The notes beneath the pieces are model-generated. The model searched no databases, was not told the origin of the DNA, and worked only from the letters and a program-made list of their open reading frames with translations. Shown here one piece after another: positions 12,202 to 22,452 of a stretch of DNA of 64,000 bases. The first letter of the stretch is position 1, and each line of letters starts with the position of its first letter. A program made the translations under genes and the position numbers. The DNA is taken from the NCBI GenBank assembly GCA_014529385.2, contig CM043952.1, forward strand, positions 53,712,119-53,776,118, given 5' to 3'. The stretch comes from Adiantum capillus-veneris. Taxonomy: Eukaryota; Streptophyta; Polypodiopsida; Polypodiales; Pteridaceae.

Positions 12202-13026
12202 CTATTTTCTTGAGAGACTTGCCTCCTCCTTGGGCACATTTTCTTCATGAGAGATCTCCTTGTTTTTATTATTCTTTTCCTCATATGCCTTGCGACGCAT
12301 ATTTTGTTGCTTAATAGTGCGATCTTCACATACAAAACATTTTGTATCCCTCAAATAGATCCAACTATTATCAAGGATAATCTTTCGCTTGGTCTCATCC
12401 GGCATGGTGCATACCATTGGCCGTTCTCCCGAGCGAGGAGCTCCTTGCTTCCCCACTCTATGTGCTCCATAGACCATAACTCCGGACATGCCAAAGTGGG
12501 TTTTGAAGAAATCTTCAATAACAATGGCAAGAGAAGGAGGTGTCTCTTACTTCTCTTTGGGAATTCCACGAATAACAATGTTCTTGGAACGTCGCTCCCG
12601 TTCCTTCAACTCCGGCACATCCACATTCTCAACATTCTTTGTTTGAACCATAGCTTGCATGAGTGAGGAATTAGAAACCACATTGCTACCACATACATCA
12701 GCCCAAGACTTGTTTGTGCATACATTTTTCATGTCGCATACATCCCGGCTCATAGTGTCAAATTTCTCCTCTTTCAATACATGGTCATGCTCTACTTTGC
12801 TCATCCGCTCCTTCAAAGCATTCAAGTCCACAAGAGAGCGTTTACATTCCTTGACTTCCTCTTCAAGTTGCATCAAACGTGTTGTTTGTATCTCAAGTGT
12901 CCTCTTCAGATTCTCATTCTCAACCACAAGTACCCTTAGTGTGCCATTCTCCATTGAAAGTGCTCGTAAGTCTTCACCTTGTTTGTTTACGGTCTCTTGC
13001 AATGATACCAAGTACGCCATGATCAT
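12202..13026 (-). pseudogene. LINE ORF1 protein with one internal stop
   Basis: Starts at the ATG at 13026 (MIMAYLVSLQETVNKQGEDL). A long coiled coil occupies the first half and the RRM-like L1 ORF1 domain the second (NIVIRGI, YGAHRVGK, CFVCEDRTIKQQ). A TAA at 12547-12549 interrupts the RRM region where copy 1 has a Ser codon. The final stop is UAG, in the same frame as ORF2. The complete N-terminus shows what copy 1 has lost. Confidence 0.85.
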
Positions 13027-13033
13027 GGTTTCC

Positions 13034-13034
<1 letters not shown>

Positions 13035-13075
<41 letters not shown>

Positions 13076-13127
13076 GAGATAGCGAGAGCGAGATCAAGAG
13101 AGAAAGAACGAGAGATAGAGTACGTAG

Positions 13128-13198
<71 letters not shown>

Positions 13199-13310
13199 AA
13201 GAGATAGAGAGTGATATATATATATAGAGAGAGAGAGAATTAACTAGAGATAGCTACAGAGGTAGAGAGAGAGAGATAGATAGTAGATAGAGAAAAAGAG
13301 AGAGAAAGAG
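13035..13310. repeat. (GA)n/(CA)n/(TA)n compound microsatellite
   Basis: Mostly GA repeat with a short CA tract (about 13129-13144) and a TA tract (about 13215-13226). It flanks the 5' end of LINE copy 2, so this LINE pair is enclosed by GA repeats on both sides. Confidence 0.95.
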
Positions 13311-13452
13311 TTAGGTTGGCTGACCAATTTTGTGAAAGAGTTTGAGAATCTCTATTTCTCTCTCTCTCCCTCTAGAAGAAACTATGGAACTAAAAGAGGC
13401 AAAGGGGTTTTGCCCGCTACATGCATTGCCATGTACACCTAGGAGTGCACGT
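13311..13452 (+). other. CACTA-1 internal sequence upstream of the transposase gene
   Basis: A block around 13396-13440 (AGGCAAAGGGGTTTTG and CTACATGCA) also occurs upstream of the transposase gene in CACTA-2 (about 59476-59515) and CACTA-3 (35700-35745, minus). In those copies it runs straight into the CCAAT-hairpin block. Here the LTR element at 13453-19833 separates the two blocks. Confidence 0.65.
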
Positions 13453-15442
13453 TGTCGAGACATTTGCGGTCTTGCGAGGAAAGCACCGGGCTTATGGCTA
13501 TGAGAGTTTGTGAGAGAACTCAACAAAAACTATATGAAGGAGTTAAACCATAGATGCCATGAAGACTAGGGTTTGGAAAGAAGTGGAATCAAAGAAGACT
13601 CACTCTTTCTCTCTTGCACTCACACACACAAAGAAAGAACCAAAACAATACCAAAATGAAAACATCAAGGCTATGGTCATATCGTATCATGGGTAATATG
13701 AAAGGGTTAATAGATGAGTTAATGGCATTCAATCTTGACTGACCAAATAGGCTACGAATTGTTCTTTGGAATTGTAGTTTTGTGCTCACCATAATATATA
13801 TATTTTGTCTAGTGATTGGGATTAATTGTGTGTACAAATCCTCTTGGTTCATAACAAGATAACTACGCTTACGTCAAAAGAAAATTTATAGTCTATGAGA
13901 GGTAGTATGATGGGATCCGGTGATAGAAGTATTTCATTAAGCCTTTCTGGGCCAAAGAGAAACACTATACGTTGTTGAAAGTGTATTTTTCGGCTAATCC
14001 ATACGTTAATTCTAATAGATCGTACAGAATGAAAGCGATAGAAATGATCATCATGTGGGTTATTCATCTAGGATAGTATGTGAGAATTGTAGATATGAGA
14101 GAAGTGAAGAGATGAGAAGTTTCCCTCCCAAGCCCTATTCTTGCCCGTAGGCAATAAGGATACTGCGGGGAGAGATGTACCTGTAGCAAAGAGAACCTAT
14201 AGAGGATGAATTACTAAGAATGAGAGGGATAGGTTTGGTTAAGGAGATGAGATTAGATACATATATATATGTTGTATTAGAGATGAAAATGAAAACAACA
14301 AGAAATCAAGAAAACATCAATGTAGAACACATCTTACTTGAAACCCTTCGGCACCATTATTGATGAGAGAGAGAAGAAGAGGGGAGAATTCAACGTTGAT
14401 TGATACGCCAAGTACAACACCTTCTTTGATTAGAGTTGATCTTCCAAGGATAGCGTACAAGAATGGCTAGTCTTCCTCTAGGAGAAAGTGTATGCTTGGG
14501 CTTATGTTAATGGGGCTAAGTACAATTAGGCATTACTACTCACTCCCTCAAGAATTCCTCTCATCAATGGCTTGAATGCTTGAGTTCCTTTTCAAGGAAG
14601 AAGAGGTCCCCTTTTATAGGTGAAGGGAACCCCCAAGGGTTTACACAAGAAGAGAGGAGCCAGTGTGAATAGGAATTGGAAAAGTTGGAAATGAGCTGTC
14701 CCTGCATGATGTGGGCAGACTGGGGTCCACTATTTTGATCATATCTCCTCAACCATGGCTCCAAATAAAAAAGTAAAAATATGAGCAGAAACTTCAGCTC
14801 ATTAGCTACGATTTCATTTGAAAATCATTTTCCAATTCGGATTGGAATCTTGTGTAAAAAATTCATCAAAATAGGGTCCATTTTTGGCAACAAAAGTCTT
14901 CCCGTGGTCCCCTTAGCTTAAACTTTCATTTAATTCCAAAGGACACCTCATGCCATATGAAAGCATGACATTGCTCCTTGACAAAGTTTTGTAATCATGC
15001 TTGCAATAATGCATTAAAATAAGTGTATCTTTGAAATCATGCCACCTAGTGTCCCACTAGGATTTGATTCCCTCCTAGTAGCTATTTAAAAAGAAATATA
15101 AGAAAAGTATAAAAAATACATAGAATATATATATATTGGAGTTTACCCTAGATATAGGATCTAGCTAGGGTGTGAGATGATAATGAGATAGTAGAAATAA
15201 ATAATCAATGCTTTTTGCCCCAAGTTAAAGAGGCGGAGCTATTGATGCTTTTCCCATAGTATTTTCTGATGGTAAAGTAAGAATAGGTTACCCTTGAGAA
15301 AAATAATAGGATGAGATAGAAGGCTTATTATTATACTTAAATATGCATATGTACATTATAGGAAAGATAAATATGTATCTAAAAAATTACAAGATAACTC
15401 TTGTAGCATGCGTTCCCACTATGTACGTGTCACAGCACGACA
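13453..15442 (-). repeat. 3' LTR of the polymerase-less element (1990 bases)
   Basis: Near-identical to 17825-19833. It starts TGTCGAGA and ends CACGACA, giving short inverted termini TGTCG/CGACA. Short ORFs in it recur at the same places in the other LTR and lack recognisable domains. Confidence 0.85.
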
Positions 15443-15775
15443 TCCACCCCCTCTAAACCTGCACATCCTCCGGCATGTGCCAACCTCATGGTAACTTGTG
15501 AAAGCAATTGTATCCCCTGTCATCCCATGACCTCCTCCAGGATCATACGGGTAACTCAAAAACTTGTATTGTACTAAGCATTGAGATTCTCCGCATCTTT
15601 TTATTGCTCTCGGATCAGAAGGAATTGTTATATACATCTGTCTCCAAAACATCTGTAACAAATCTCTATTATGCGCAAAATCTTCATGACGTAGAGACAT
15701 AAGTTCCTCAGCCTCCTCTTCAAAAAACAATTCCAGGCTTCCTGTAATATACTTGAAAGATTTTTGAAACTGCAC
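15419..15775 (-). CDS. Unknown 118-codon ORF, C-terminal part of the internal region
   Basis: Follows the acidic ORF by 18 bases on the minus strand and ends just inside the 3' LTR. It contains three spaced Cys residues near the C-terminus (CRRMCRF, GGGCRA) and an earlier KRCGESQC. No family is recognised. It may be the tail of one interrupted polyprotein formed with the two upstream ORFs. Confidence 0.4.
   Translation of the reverse strand: MQFQKSFKYITGSLELFFEEEAEELMSLRHEDFAHNRDLLQMFWRQMYITIPSDPRAIKRCGESQCLVQYKFLSYPYDPGGGHGMTGDTIAFTSYHEVGTCRRMCRFRGGGCRAVTRT
15443..15457 (-). other. Polypurine tract of the polymerase-less element
   Basis: On the minus strand the bases directly before the 3' LTR read TTTAGAGGGGGTGGA. 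This is the expected place and composition for the primer of plus-strand synthesis, and it fixes the element's orientation. Confidence 0.7.
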
Positions 15776-15793
15776 TTCAACCTTCTGACCAAC

Positions 15794-17044
15794 CTATAAA
15801 TCCATATGTACCTCTTTCGCATAGAAGTCTGAATCTGCATCTTCATTCTCAAAAGAATCCTCTAGATAGCCTTTCTCAACATCGAGAGAAACCTCAGAAA
15901 TGTGCATGGTAAACCTCTCATCAATTCTCTCACCTTTTACCAAATACCTCTCCAGCTTTATAGCATAAAACTTTGCATACTTCTCAAATATGGTGTCTAA
16001 TTCCCTTTCCAAATCATCCTGGTAGGTATGCTCCTGGTCACTTGTAACGGACTGCTCAAAAACCTCCTTGGAGTTAGTCTCTGACACAATATCTTCACCC
16101 CTTCTTCCTTTTTGACTCATCGCTAAATTATCGTCAACTGAATCATGTCTCCGCTTATATAGGGAGAACACTTCTTCATTACATGACTCTGGTGTCAGCA
16201 TAGAGCTAGCATCCTCTTCTTGCTTCAAGGCATCACCATGTATACCCTTCCTATCCATAGCAGATAGATGCTCACAAACCTGCTTGCAATTTATACCTTG
16301 TGACACAAGACCTAAATCCCTTTTATGCCTCAGATATTGTTTGCATACCTGCAGGCAACCGAATTTCTTAGAACCCTGTATAGTAGGCACTTTATGGCAA
16401 GCATCTTTATTTGCATCTTCACACAGATAAGAAATATCACCCCAATCACAGACCATATCTGAAGAGGTTACTTGCTCTTCTGCTCTATCCTCTGATGTCA
16501 CTTCAACCTGTATAGCATTCCCAAACACTTCTCTATCTCTGATTTGTGAATCTTGAAGATTCATAGATTCATCCGCAGAACCCCAATCCTCATGCAGAGA
16601 ATCTGCATCTGTCATTCCTTCCTCTACCATGGAATTGTGAAATCTTGCTGCATCTAGCTCTAAAAAAGGCACAATTTCATGAGTGATATGCATCACATCT
16701 GTTACCCCATATATACAAGACATACATATTACTCTGTCAATGCACTCCTCTTCTTCCTCCTCGTCTAACTGAGGTACTTCACAATCTGCAATGCTACTAA
16801 CAGAGCTATACTCACAAAGGAAGAGATTTTCACTCCCCCCCTCAAAATTAGCACTTTTGCAGCTAGGCATATCTATTTGGGTAGTACCACATGCATCAAA
16901 CTTGCATAGGAAAGCATTGATGATGGCTTCTTCATCCTGGTATATGTCTTCAGTATAGGCATCCGGATCTTCTAAACTTGGTAAAAGTTCCTGGATCTGC
17001 TCAAAAGTAGATTGTAGCACATCACTAATATAGCCGTCTTCCAC
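15794..17044 (-). CDS. Acidic 416-codon ORF of unknown function
   Basis: Rich in Asp and Glu throughout, with scattered Cys (for example CMSCIYG) and no recognised domain. It overlaps the upstream gag-like ORF by 73 bases in a different frame. The start near 17044 may therefore be reached by frameshifting, or the two may be one ORF broken by an indel. Its acidity and lack of catalytic motifs fit a structural or accessory protein of a non-autonomous retrotransposon. Confidence 0.5.
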   Translation of the reverse strand: MEDGYISDVLQSTFEQIQELLPSLEDPDAYTEDIYQDEEAIINAFLCKFDACGTTQIDMPSCKSANFEGGSENLFLCEYSSVSSIADCEVPQLDEEEEEECIDRVICMSCIYGVTDVMHITHEIVPFLELDAARFHNSMVEEGMTDADSLHEDWGSADESMNLQDSQIRDREVFGNAIQVEVTSEDRAEEQVTSSDMVCDWGDISYLCEDANKDACHKVPTIQGSKKFGCLQVCKQYLRHKRDLGLVSQGINCKQVCEHLSAMDRKGIHGDALKQEEDASSMLTPESCNEEVFSLYKRRHDSVDDNLAMSQKGRRGEDIVSETNSKEVFEQSVTSDQEHTYQDDLERELDTIFEKYAKFYAIKLERYLVKGERIDERFTMHISEVSLDVEKGYLEDSFENEDADSDFYAKEVHMDL

Positions 17045-17775
17045 CTGTTTTCCCTTCCCAAAACCATAGCATCCTCATCCTTGTATATACACTCATGTGC
17101 ATATTCAAACGAATCAAAAGGAGCGTCCAAATCATCTATCATAGCCGACAAGTTTGCATCATCCTCTAAGTCGCTTTGAGCCGTTTCAGGCGCTTGGATA
17201 GCATCATGAGAGTCATTATCTTGAGATACGAAAGTTACAAGACCCAAACATGCATAAATAGCTTGCACTATGTATGCTTCATCTGCATACAATAAATTTG
17301 CATCCTGCAAAAGATATGCATCTATTACTGCTTCTAAATTGGCCTGTATGGATGTGTTGACACTTGCATGGCTTACAAGAGACACCAACTCTAGCTGGTC
17401 ACATCCACTTTCACTCTGCTCCATCTCTTGGTCTTGATGTTCCAAGCATACCTGTGTTATAGCTGTAGAAAACTCACCCCAGTTGCTTGCATATACACTT
17501 GCAAAGTCTTGAACTTGGTGCTTGAAATCATCACTCACAAGTTCAACAAATGCTGCAATCATCCGAGCTTCTGGAATTGCTTGAAGCCTCATCTCTGTCA
17601 CATAGCACTCAAGATATCCTTCTGGATCATAGTCTTCGAATATATTAAGCTCATTATATACGGATTTCATAGCGCTTTCAATCGCTTTTTGAATCCGGTC
17701 TTCTTCTTCAAGCCATTTGCATCTGTCTTCAAGCTCTTTCATTTCATCATATAGCTTCTCCACTTTGCTAACCAT
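16972..17775 (-). CDS. Gag-like protein, 267 codons
   Basis: First ORF of the internal region, starting about 50 bases inside the 5' LTR boundary. A predicted coiled coil at residues 1-40 (VEKLYDEMKELEDRCKWLEE) is followed by a helical region, FEDYDPEGYLECYVTEMRL to DFKHQVQDFASVYASNW. That region resembles the retrotransposon gag pattern: an F-x-D/G-x-DP-like entry, then helices. No zinc knuckle is seen. The assignment as gag rests on this pattern and on position. Confidence 0.5.
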   Translation of the reverse strand: MVSKVEKLYDEMKELEDRCKWLEEEDRIQKAIESAMKSVYNELNIFEDYDPEGYLECYVTEMRLQAIPEARMIAAFVELVSDDFKHQVQDFASVYASNWGEFSTAITQVCLEHQDQEMEQSESGCDQLELVSLVSHASVNTSIQANLEAVIDAYLLQDANLLYADEAYIVQAIYACLGLVTFVSQDNDSHDAIQAPETAQSDLEDDANLSAMIDDLDAPFDSFEYAHECIYKDEDAMVLGRENRWKTAILVMCYNLLLSRSRNFYQV

Positions 17776-17824
17776 CTTTATGTACTCTCACCCCGGTTTG
17801 TTTGTGTCGGTTTCACCAAAAATA

Positions 17825-19833
17825 TGTTGAGAACTTTGCGGTCTTGCCAGGAAAGCACCGGGCTTATGGCTCTGTGAGAGTTTGTGAGAGAACTCAACAA
17901 AAACTATATGAAGGAGTTAAACCATAGATACCATGAAGACTAGGGTTTGGAAAGAAGTGCAATCAAAGAAGACTCACTCTTTCTCTCTTGCACTCACACA
18001 CACAAAGAAAGAACACAAAAGAGAATGTCAAAACAATACCAAAATGAAAACATCAAGGCTATGGTCATATCGTATCATGGGTAATATGAAAGGGTTAATA
18101 GATGAGTTAATGGCATTCAATCTTGACTGACCAAATAGGCTACGAATTGTTCTTTGGAATTGTAGTTTTGTGCTCACCATAATATATATATTTTGTCTAG
18201 TGATTGGGATTAATTGTGTGTACAAATCCTCTTGGTTCATAACAAGATAACTACGCTTACGTCAAAAGAAAAGTTATAGTCTATGAGAGGTAGTATGATG
18301 GGATCCGGTGATAGAAGTATTTCATTAAGCCTTTCTGGGCCAAAGAGAAACACTATACGTTGTTGAAAGTGTATTTTTCGGCTAATCCATACGTTAATAC
18401 TAATAGATCGTACAGAGTGAAAGCGATAGAAATGATCATCATGTGGGTTATTCATCTAGGATAGTATGTGAGAAATGTAGATATGAGAGAAGTGAAGAGA
18501 TGAGAAGTTTCCCTCCCAAGCCCTATTCTTGCCCGTAGGCAATAAGGATACTGCGGGGAGAGATGTACCTGTAGCAAAGAGAACCTAGAGAGGATGAATT
18601 ACTAAGAATGAGAGAGATAGGTTTGGTTAAGGAGATGAGATTAGATACATATATATATGTTGGATTAGAGATGAAAATGAAAACAACAAGAAATCAAGCA
18701 AACATCAATGTAGAACACATCTTACTTGAAACCCTTCGGCACCATTATTGATGGGAGAGAGAAGAAGAGGGGAGAATTCAACGTTGATTGATACGCCAAG
18801 TACAACACCTTCTTTTATTAGAGTTGATCTTCCAAGGATAGCGTACAAGAATGGCTAGTCTTCCTCTAGGCGAAAGTGTAGCCTTGGGCTTATGTTAATG
18901 GGGCTAAGTACAATTAGGCATTACTACTCACTCCCTCAAGAATTCCTCTCATCAATGGCTTGAATGCTTGAGTTTCTTTTCAAGGAAGAAGAGGTCCCCT
19001 TTTATAGGTGAAGGGAATCCCCAAGGGTTTACACAAGAAGAGAGGAGCCAGTGTGAATAGGAATTGGAAAAGTTGGAAATGAGCTGTCCCTGCATGATGT
19101 GGGTAGACTGGGGTCCACTATTTTGATCATATCTCCTCAACCATGGCTCCAAATAAAAAAGTAAAAATATGAGCAGAAACTTCAGCTCATTAGCTACGAT
19201 TTCATTTGAAAATCATTTTCCAATTCGGATTGGAACCTTGTGTAAAAAATTCATCAAAATAGGGTCCATTTTTGGCAACAAAAGTCTTCCCGTGGTCCCC
19301 TTAGCCTAAACTTTCATTTAATTCCAAAGGACACCTCATGCCATATGAAAGCATGACATTGCTCCTTGACAAAGTTTTTTAATCATGCTTGCAATAATGC
19401 ATTAAAATAAGTGTATCTTTGAAATCATGCCACCTAGTGTCCCACTAGGATTTGATTCCCTCCTAGACGTAGCTATTTAAAAAGAAATATAAGAAAAGTA
19501 TAAAAAATACATAGAATATATATATATTGGAGTTTACCCTAGATATAGGATCTAGCTAGGGTGCGAGATGATAATGAGATAGTAGAAATAAAGAATCAAT
19601 GCTTTTTGCCCCAAGTTAAAGAGACGGAGCTATTGATGCTTTTCCCATAGTATTTTCTGATGGTAAAGTAAGAGTAGGTTACCCTTGAGAAAAATAATAG
19701 GATGAGATAGAAGGCTTATTATTATACTTAAATATACATATGTACATTATAGGAAAGATAATTATGTATCTAAAAAATTACAAGATAACTCTTGTAGCAT
19801 GCGTTCCCACTATGTACGTGTCACAGCACGACA
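17825..19833 (-). repeat. 5' LTR of the polymerase-less element (2009 bases)
   Basis: Direct repeat of 13453-15442, starting TGTTGAGA and ending CACGACA. It carries an extra stretch of about 15 bases near 18013-18028 that is absent from the other LTR, plus scattered substitutions. Confidence 0.85.
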
Positions 19834-19837
19834 ACGT

Positions 19838-20010
19838 ATGTGTCTACCCATATAGGATTTGACCAATAAAGACGAGATTTTGACCCGGTGGTCCTGATCT
19901 CCGTACACCTCTGGACCGAGGTGTACGGAGATTGGACAAGACTAGAGAATGCGAGGTAGTTTACATTGTGAGGAGTATATATATTAAAACAACATTCATA
20001 ATCATTGTAG
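19838..20010 (+). promoter_or_regulatory. CACTA-1 transposase leader with CCAAT box and hairpin
   Basis: A GACCAATAAAGACGAG block (CCAAT-type) precedes a strong hairpin at 19897-19932: a perfect 15-base stem (ATCTCCGTACACCTC) around the loop TGGACC. The same arrangement stands before the transposase start in CACTA-2 (59594-59629) and CACTA-3 (35587-35622, minus). The start codon follows about 80 bases after the hairpin. Conservation in three copies argues for a function in transcription, translation or transposase binding. Confidence 0.65.
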
Positions 20011-22343
20011 ATGGCAACGTCATCAACTAACATGGATGAAAATATTGCATGCTCGTGCACGCTCTGCAAGTATCAAATCCTGCGCAAGCGTAGGATATGT
20101 AATGAGCATGTGCACAAGTACGGAGAGTTTGCTAGAGAAACCGTACAGAATCTACGATACGACTCCTACAGAACGGGCATTGATTTTCGCGACATAGCAC
20201 CTACATCTGAGAGAGAGAGAAAAAGGATTATGCGTGAAGGTCCGACCAATATAGTGCCAAGGATGGAAGCAGAAAAGGGCTTATAGACAAAAGACGACGG
20301 CATGGAGGAGATGCTGGATACCTTCTTCCAGACAAGCGAGGAGAACGCTAATGAAGCAGCACCAGAAGCCGTGCACCTTTATCCTGAAGACATGTTGAGG
20401 AAGTTGGCACGTCAACCAATCTATGAAGGCGCCAAAATATCTGTGCTTCGTACTTGTCTGGCGTTTTTGAATCTTCAGTCAGTGTATGGGTGGTCAGATG
20501 CAAGCGTCACTGCTTTGTTTAGGTACGTAATTTACAAAATAGATTTTCCAATTGCAATGGTGACGTGCTTGGAGAGCTTTTTAATTTAATGTGGCTTAAA
20601 CAAATGGTTGCGGGAGCAACTTCTCCCGGCTGGCAATGAAATGCCTCCCTCCAGGCCAGACGCAAAGGAACTATTGACCTCAGTTGGCCTGGACTACAAC
20701 AAGATTCATGCATGTCCAAATGATTGCATTCTTTTTTGCAATGAATTCCCAGATTTTCTGTCGTGTCCTAAGTGTGGAGCAATGCGTTACAAAAAAGATA
20801 CAGTTGGCGAGACAGTGCCAGCTAAAGTGTTGCGGCATTTCCCTACTTTTCCTAGGATAAAAAGCATGTTTTGTTGTGGCTCCATTGCAAACAAGATGCA
20901 GTTGGCGAGACAGTGCCAGCTAAAGTGTTGCGGCATTTCCCTATTATTCCTAGGATAAAAAGCATGTTTCGTTGTGGTTCCATTGCAAAGTTGATGCGGT
21001 GGCATTCTACGAATAGATCCACTGACGCAACATTTAGGGTGCCCATTGATTCAAAAGCCTGGAGGCACATTGAAGATACCTGGCCACATTTTAAGAGTGA
21101 ACCACAAAATTTGCGTTTGGGCATGGCAATGAATGGAGTCAATCCATTTGGCTTGAGAAGCTCATCTTCAGAGTTCAGGACGCCAACAGGATATATGCGA
21201 TGTCTCAAGACAGCATTCACCCGTGATGATCAACTGTCAGGACTGAAATCGCACGACTGGCATAAGTTCTTGCAATTCATTCTTCCAATTGCGATCAAGG
21301 GGTGTTTAACGGAGGAAGTGCGGACCTGCATATACAAGATTTCAGAGCTAGTGCGGTGGATCTCTTCCAAGGAGATACGGGAGGAATCTATTGCAGTCGC
21401 AAGGGCTAACACCATTGAGGAAGTTTGCATGATTGAGAAGTATCTACCCACGAGCTGCCTAACTATCCAAATGCACTTGCTCGTCCATGTAGTAGATGAG
21501 GTTGCAGTGGCAGGTACAATCCACAGCCGTTGGATGTTCTTTCTAGAGCGGTTCATGAAAACACTTAAGGGTTAACTTGTTCGCCAAAAAGCGTGTCAAG
21601 AGGGGAGCATGGCAGAAGGATGGCTAGTGCAAGAGTCTCTTGTCTTGACGACCGAATTTCTATCCGTTTCTGACCCAGAAATGCCTCGACTGTGGAGCGA
21701 TGAGGAGCATGCAAGACAGTGGGGTAATGGTTAGTTTCATGCAAAAGAGAAGGGCCAGTGCCAGAGACACGAATGAGAGCAATAGCAACCTGGATTACTT
21801 GGTCTGGTGTCAGATATCCTGAAAGTCAGCTTCGGGTGGTTTGAGATGTTTCTGTTGGATGTGAAGTGGTTCAAGGTGATTACTTCTGGTCGCAATGCAA
21901 CGGTACGCAGAGATGGAAACAAGCTTGTGCAAATAGATTCTACAAAGGTTTGGACAAATGTGAGCAACACATTTGCTCTCGCCGAACATTGCGAGCAAGT
22001 GGTCTTTGTACCGGACCCTTGAGAGCGACAATGGTGGTTGTGGTTCAGGTTTCTCCAAGAAATAAACAAGTATTTGAAGGGGCACAAGAGCTCCTGGAGG
22101 AAAGTTGGTCAGACGACATCCATACTACTGTGACATTAGATGAGATGGACGAAGGTATGGCAGAGGAAGCTGACAGATATACGAGGGACGACGTAGACAA
22201 GGCAGAATTGACACTTATAGATGAAGATGCAATGGATTAAGACAATCTACTAGAACGAGTTGGGGCAGAGTTATTTCTGCAATTAGAGATAGACAATGAT
22301 ACGGTGCAAGATCTTATCGATGATGCCTCACTCGTCGAGGCCT
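20011..22343 (+). pseudogene. TNP2-like CACTA transposase gene, broken
   Basis: Exon 1 begins with ATG at 20011 and runs to about 20522 (GWSD and LFR motifs), with one in-frame TAG at 20284-20286. After an intron whose 3' AG seems lost, TNP2 resumes (GLDYNKIHACPNDCILF, CPKCGAMRY, PAKVLRHFP). A 98-base tandem duplication then shifts the frame. A TNP2 segment up to NPFG follows, then a deletion of the TNP2 core, then DUF4218 (GLKSHDWHK to RFMKTLKG) ending in a TAA at 21573-21575. Its continuation goes to about 21725. The DUF4216 segment lies at 21807-22022 (LDVKWFK, FALAEHCEQV), with an acidic tail to about 22343. It matches the TNP2-DUF4218-DUF4216 order of the cleaving transposase of En/Spm elements, but it cannot make an active enzyme. 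Confidence 0.85.
20802..20997 (+). repeat. 98-base tandem duplication in the transposase gene
   Basis: Two adjacent copies, beginning AGTTGGCGAGACAGTGCC at 20802 and 20900, encode the PAKVLRHFP segment twice. Because 98 is not a multiple of three, the duplication moves the downstream exon out of frame. Confidence 0.9.
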
Positions 22344-22452
22344 AGGCTTGTAAGTGTTTGTGTGAAGACGTTGATTTAAAATTAATCTTAAAGTTAATTT
22401 AAACAAAGGTGTTCTGACGCTTTATTTTACTTTCTTTCTGCAGGACTTTAGT

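Larger units (their letters stand above)
8754..13034 (-). mobile_element. LINE copy 2 (full-length or nearly so)
   Basis: Head-to-tail with copy 1 and very similar to it throughout. It has a complete ORF1 start (13026), a full-length ORF2 and the same 3' stem-loop (8792-8807), followed by a TATC-type repeat tail. Upstream of the ORF1 start only about eight bases separate it from a (GA)n tract, so the 5' untranslated region is very short or missing. It is damaged by one nonsense codon in ORF1 and an altered RT active site in ORF2. Confidence 0.9.
13453..19833 (-). mobile_element. LTR retrotransposon lacking a polymerase (TR-GAG/LARD-like)
   Basis: Two direct repeats of about 2.0 kb (LTRs) enclose a 2.4 kb internal region. 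The LTRs begin TGTCG/TGTTG and end CGACA. ACGT stands just outside both ends (13449-13452 and 19834-19837), consistent with a 4-5 base target duplication. Orientation is minus: a purine-rich tract on that strand adjoins the left LTR. A TGG-starting stretch next to the right LTR (around 17803-17817) may be the primer site, but I could not match it to a tRNA. The internal ORFs are gag-like and acidic, with no protease, RT or integrase, so the element must rely on a partner. The LTRs differ by few substitutions and a roughly 15-base indel near 18013, suggesting a fairly recent insertion. Confidence 0.85.

Noticed and set aside
13589-14067. Short ORFs repeated at 18028-18455 and 18952-19152
   Set aside because: They lie inside the two LTRs, are duplicated only because the LTRs are, and show no domain.
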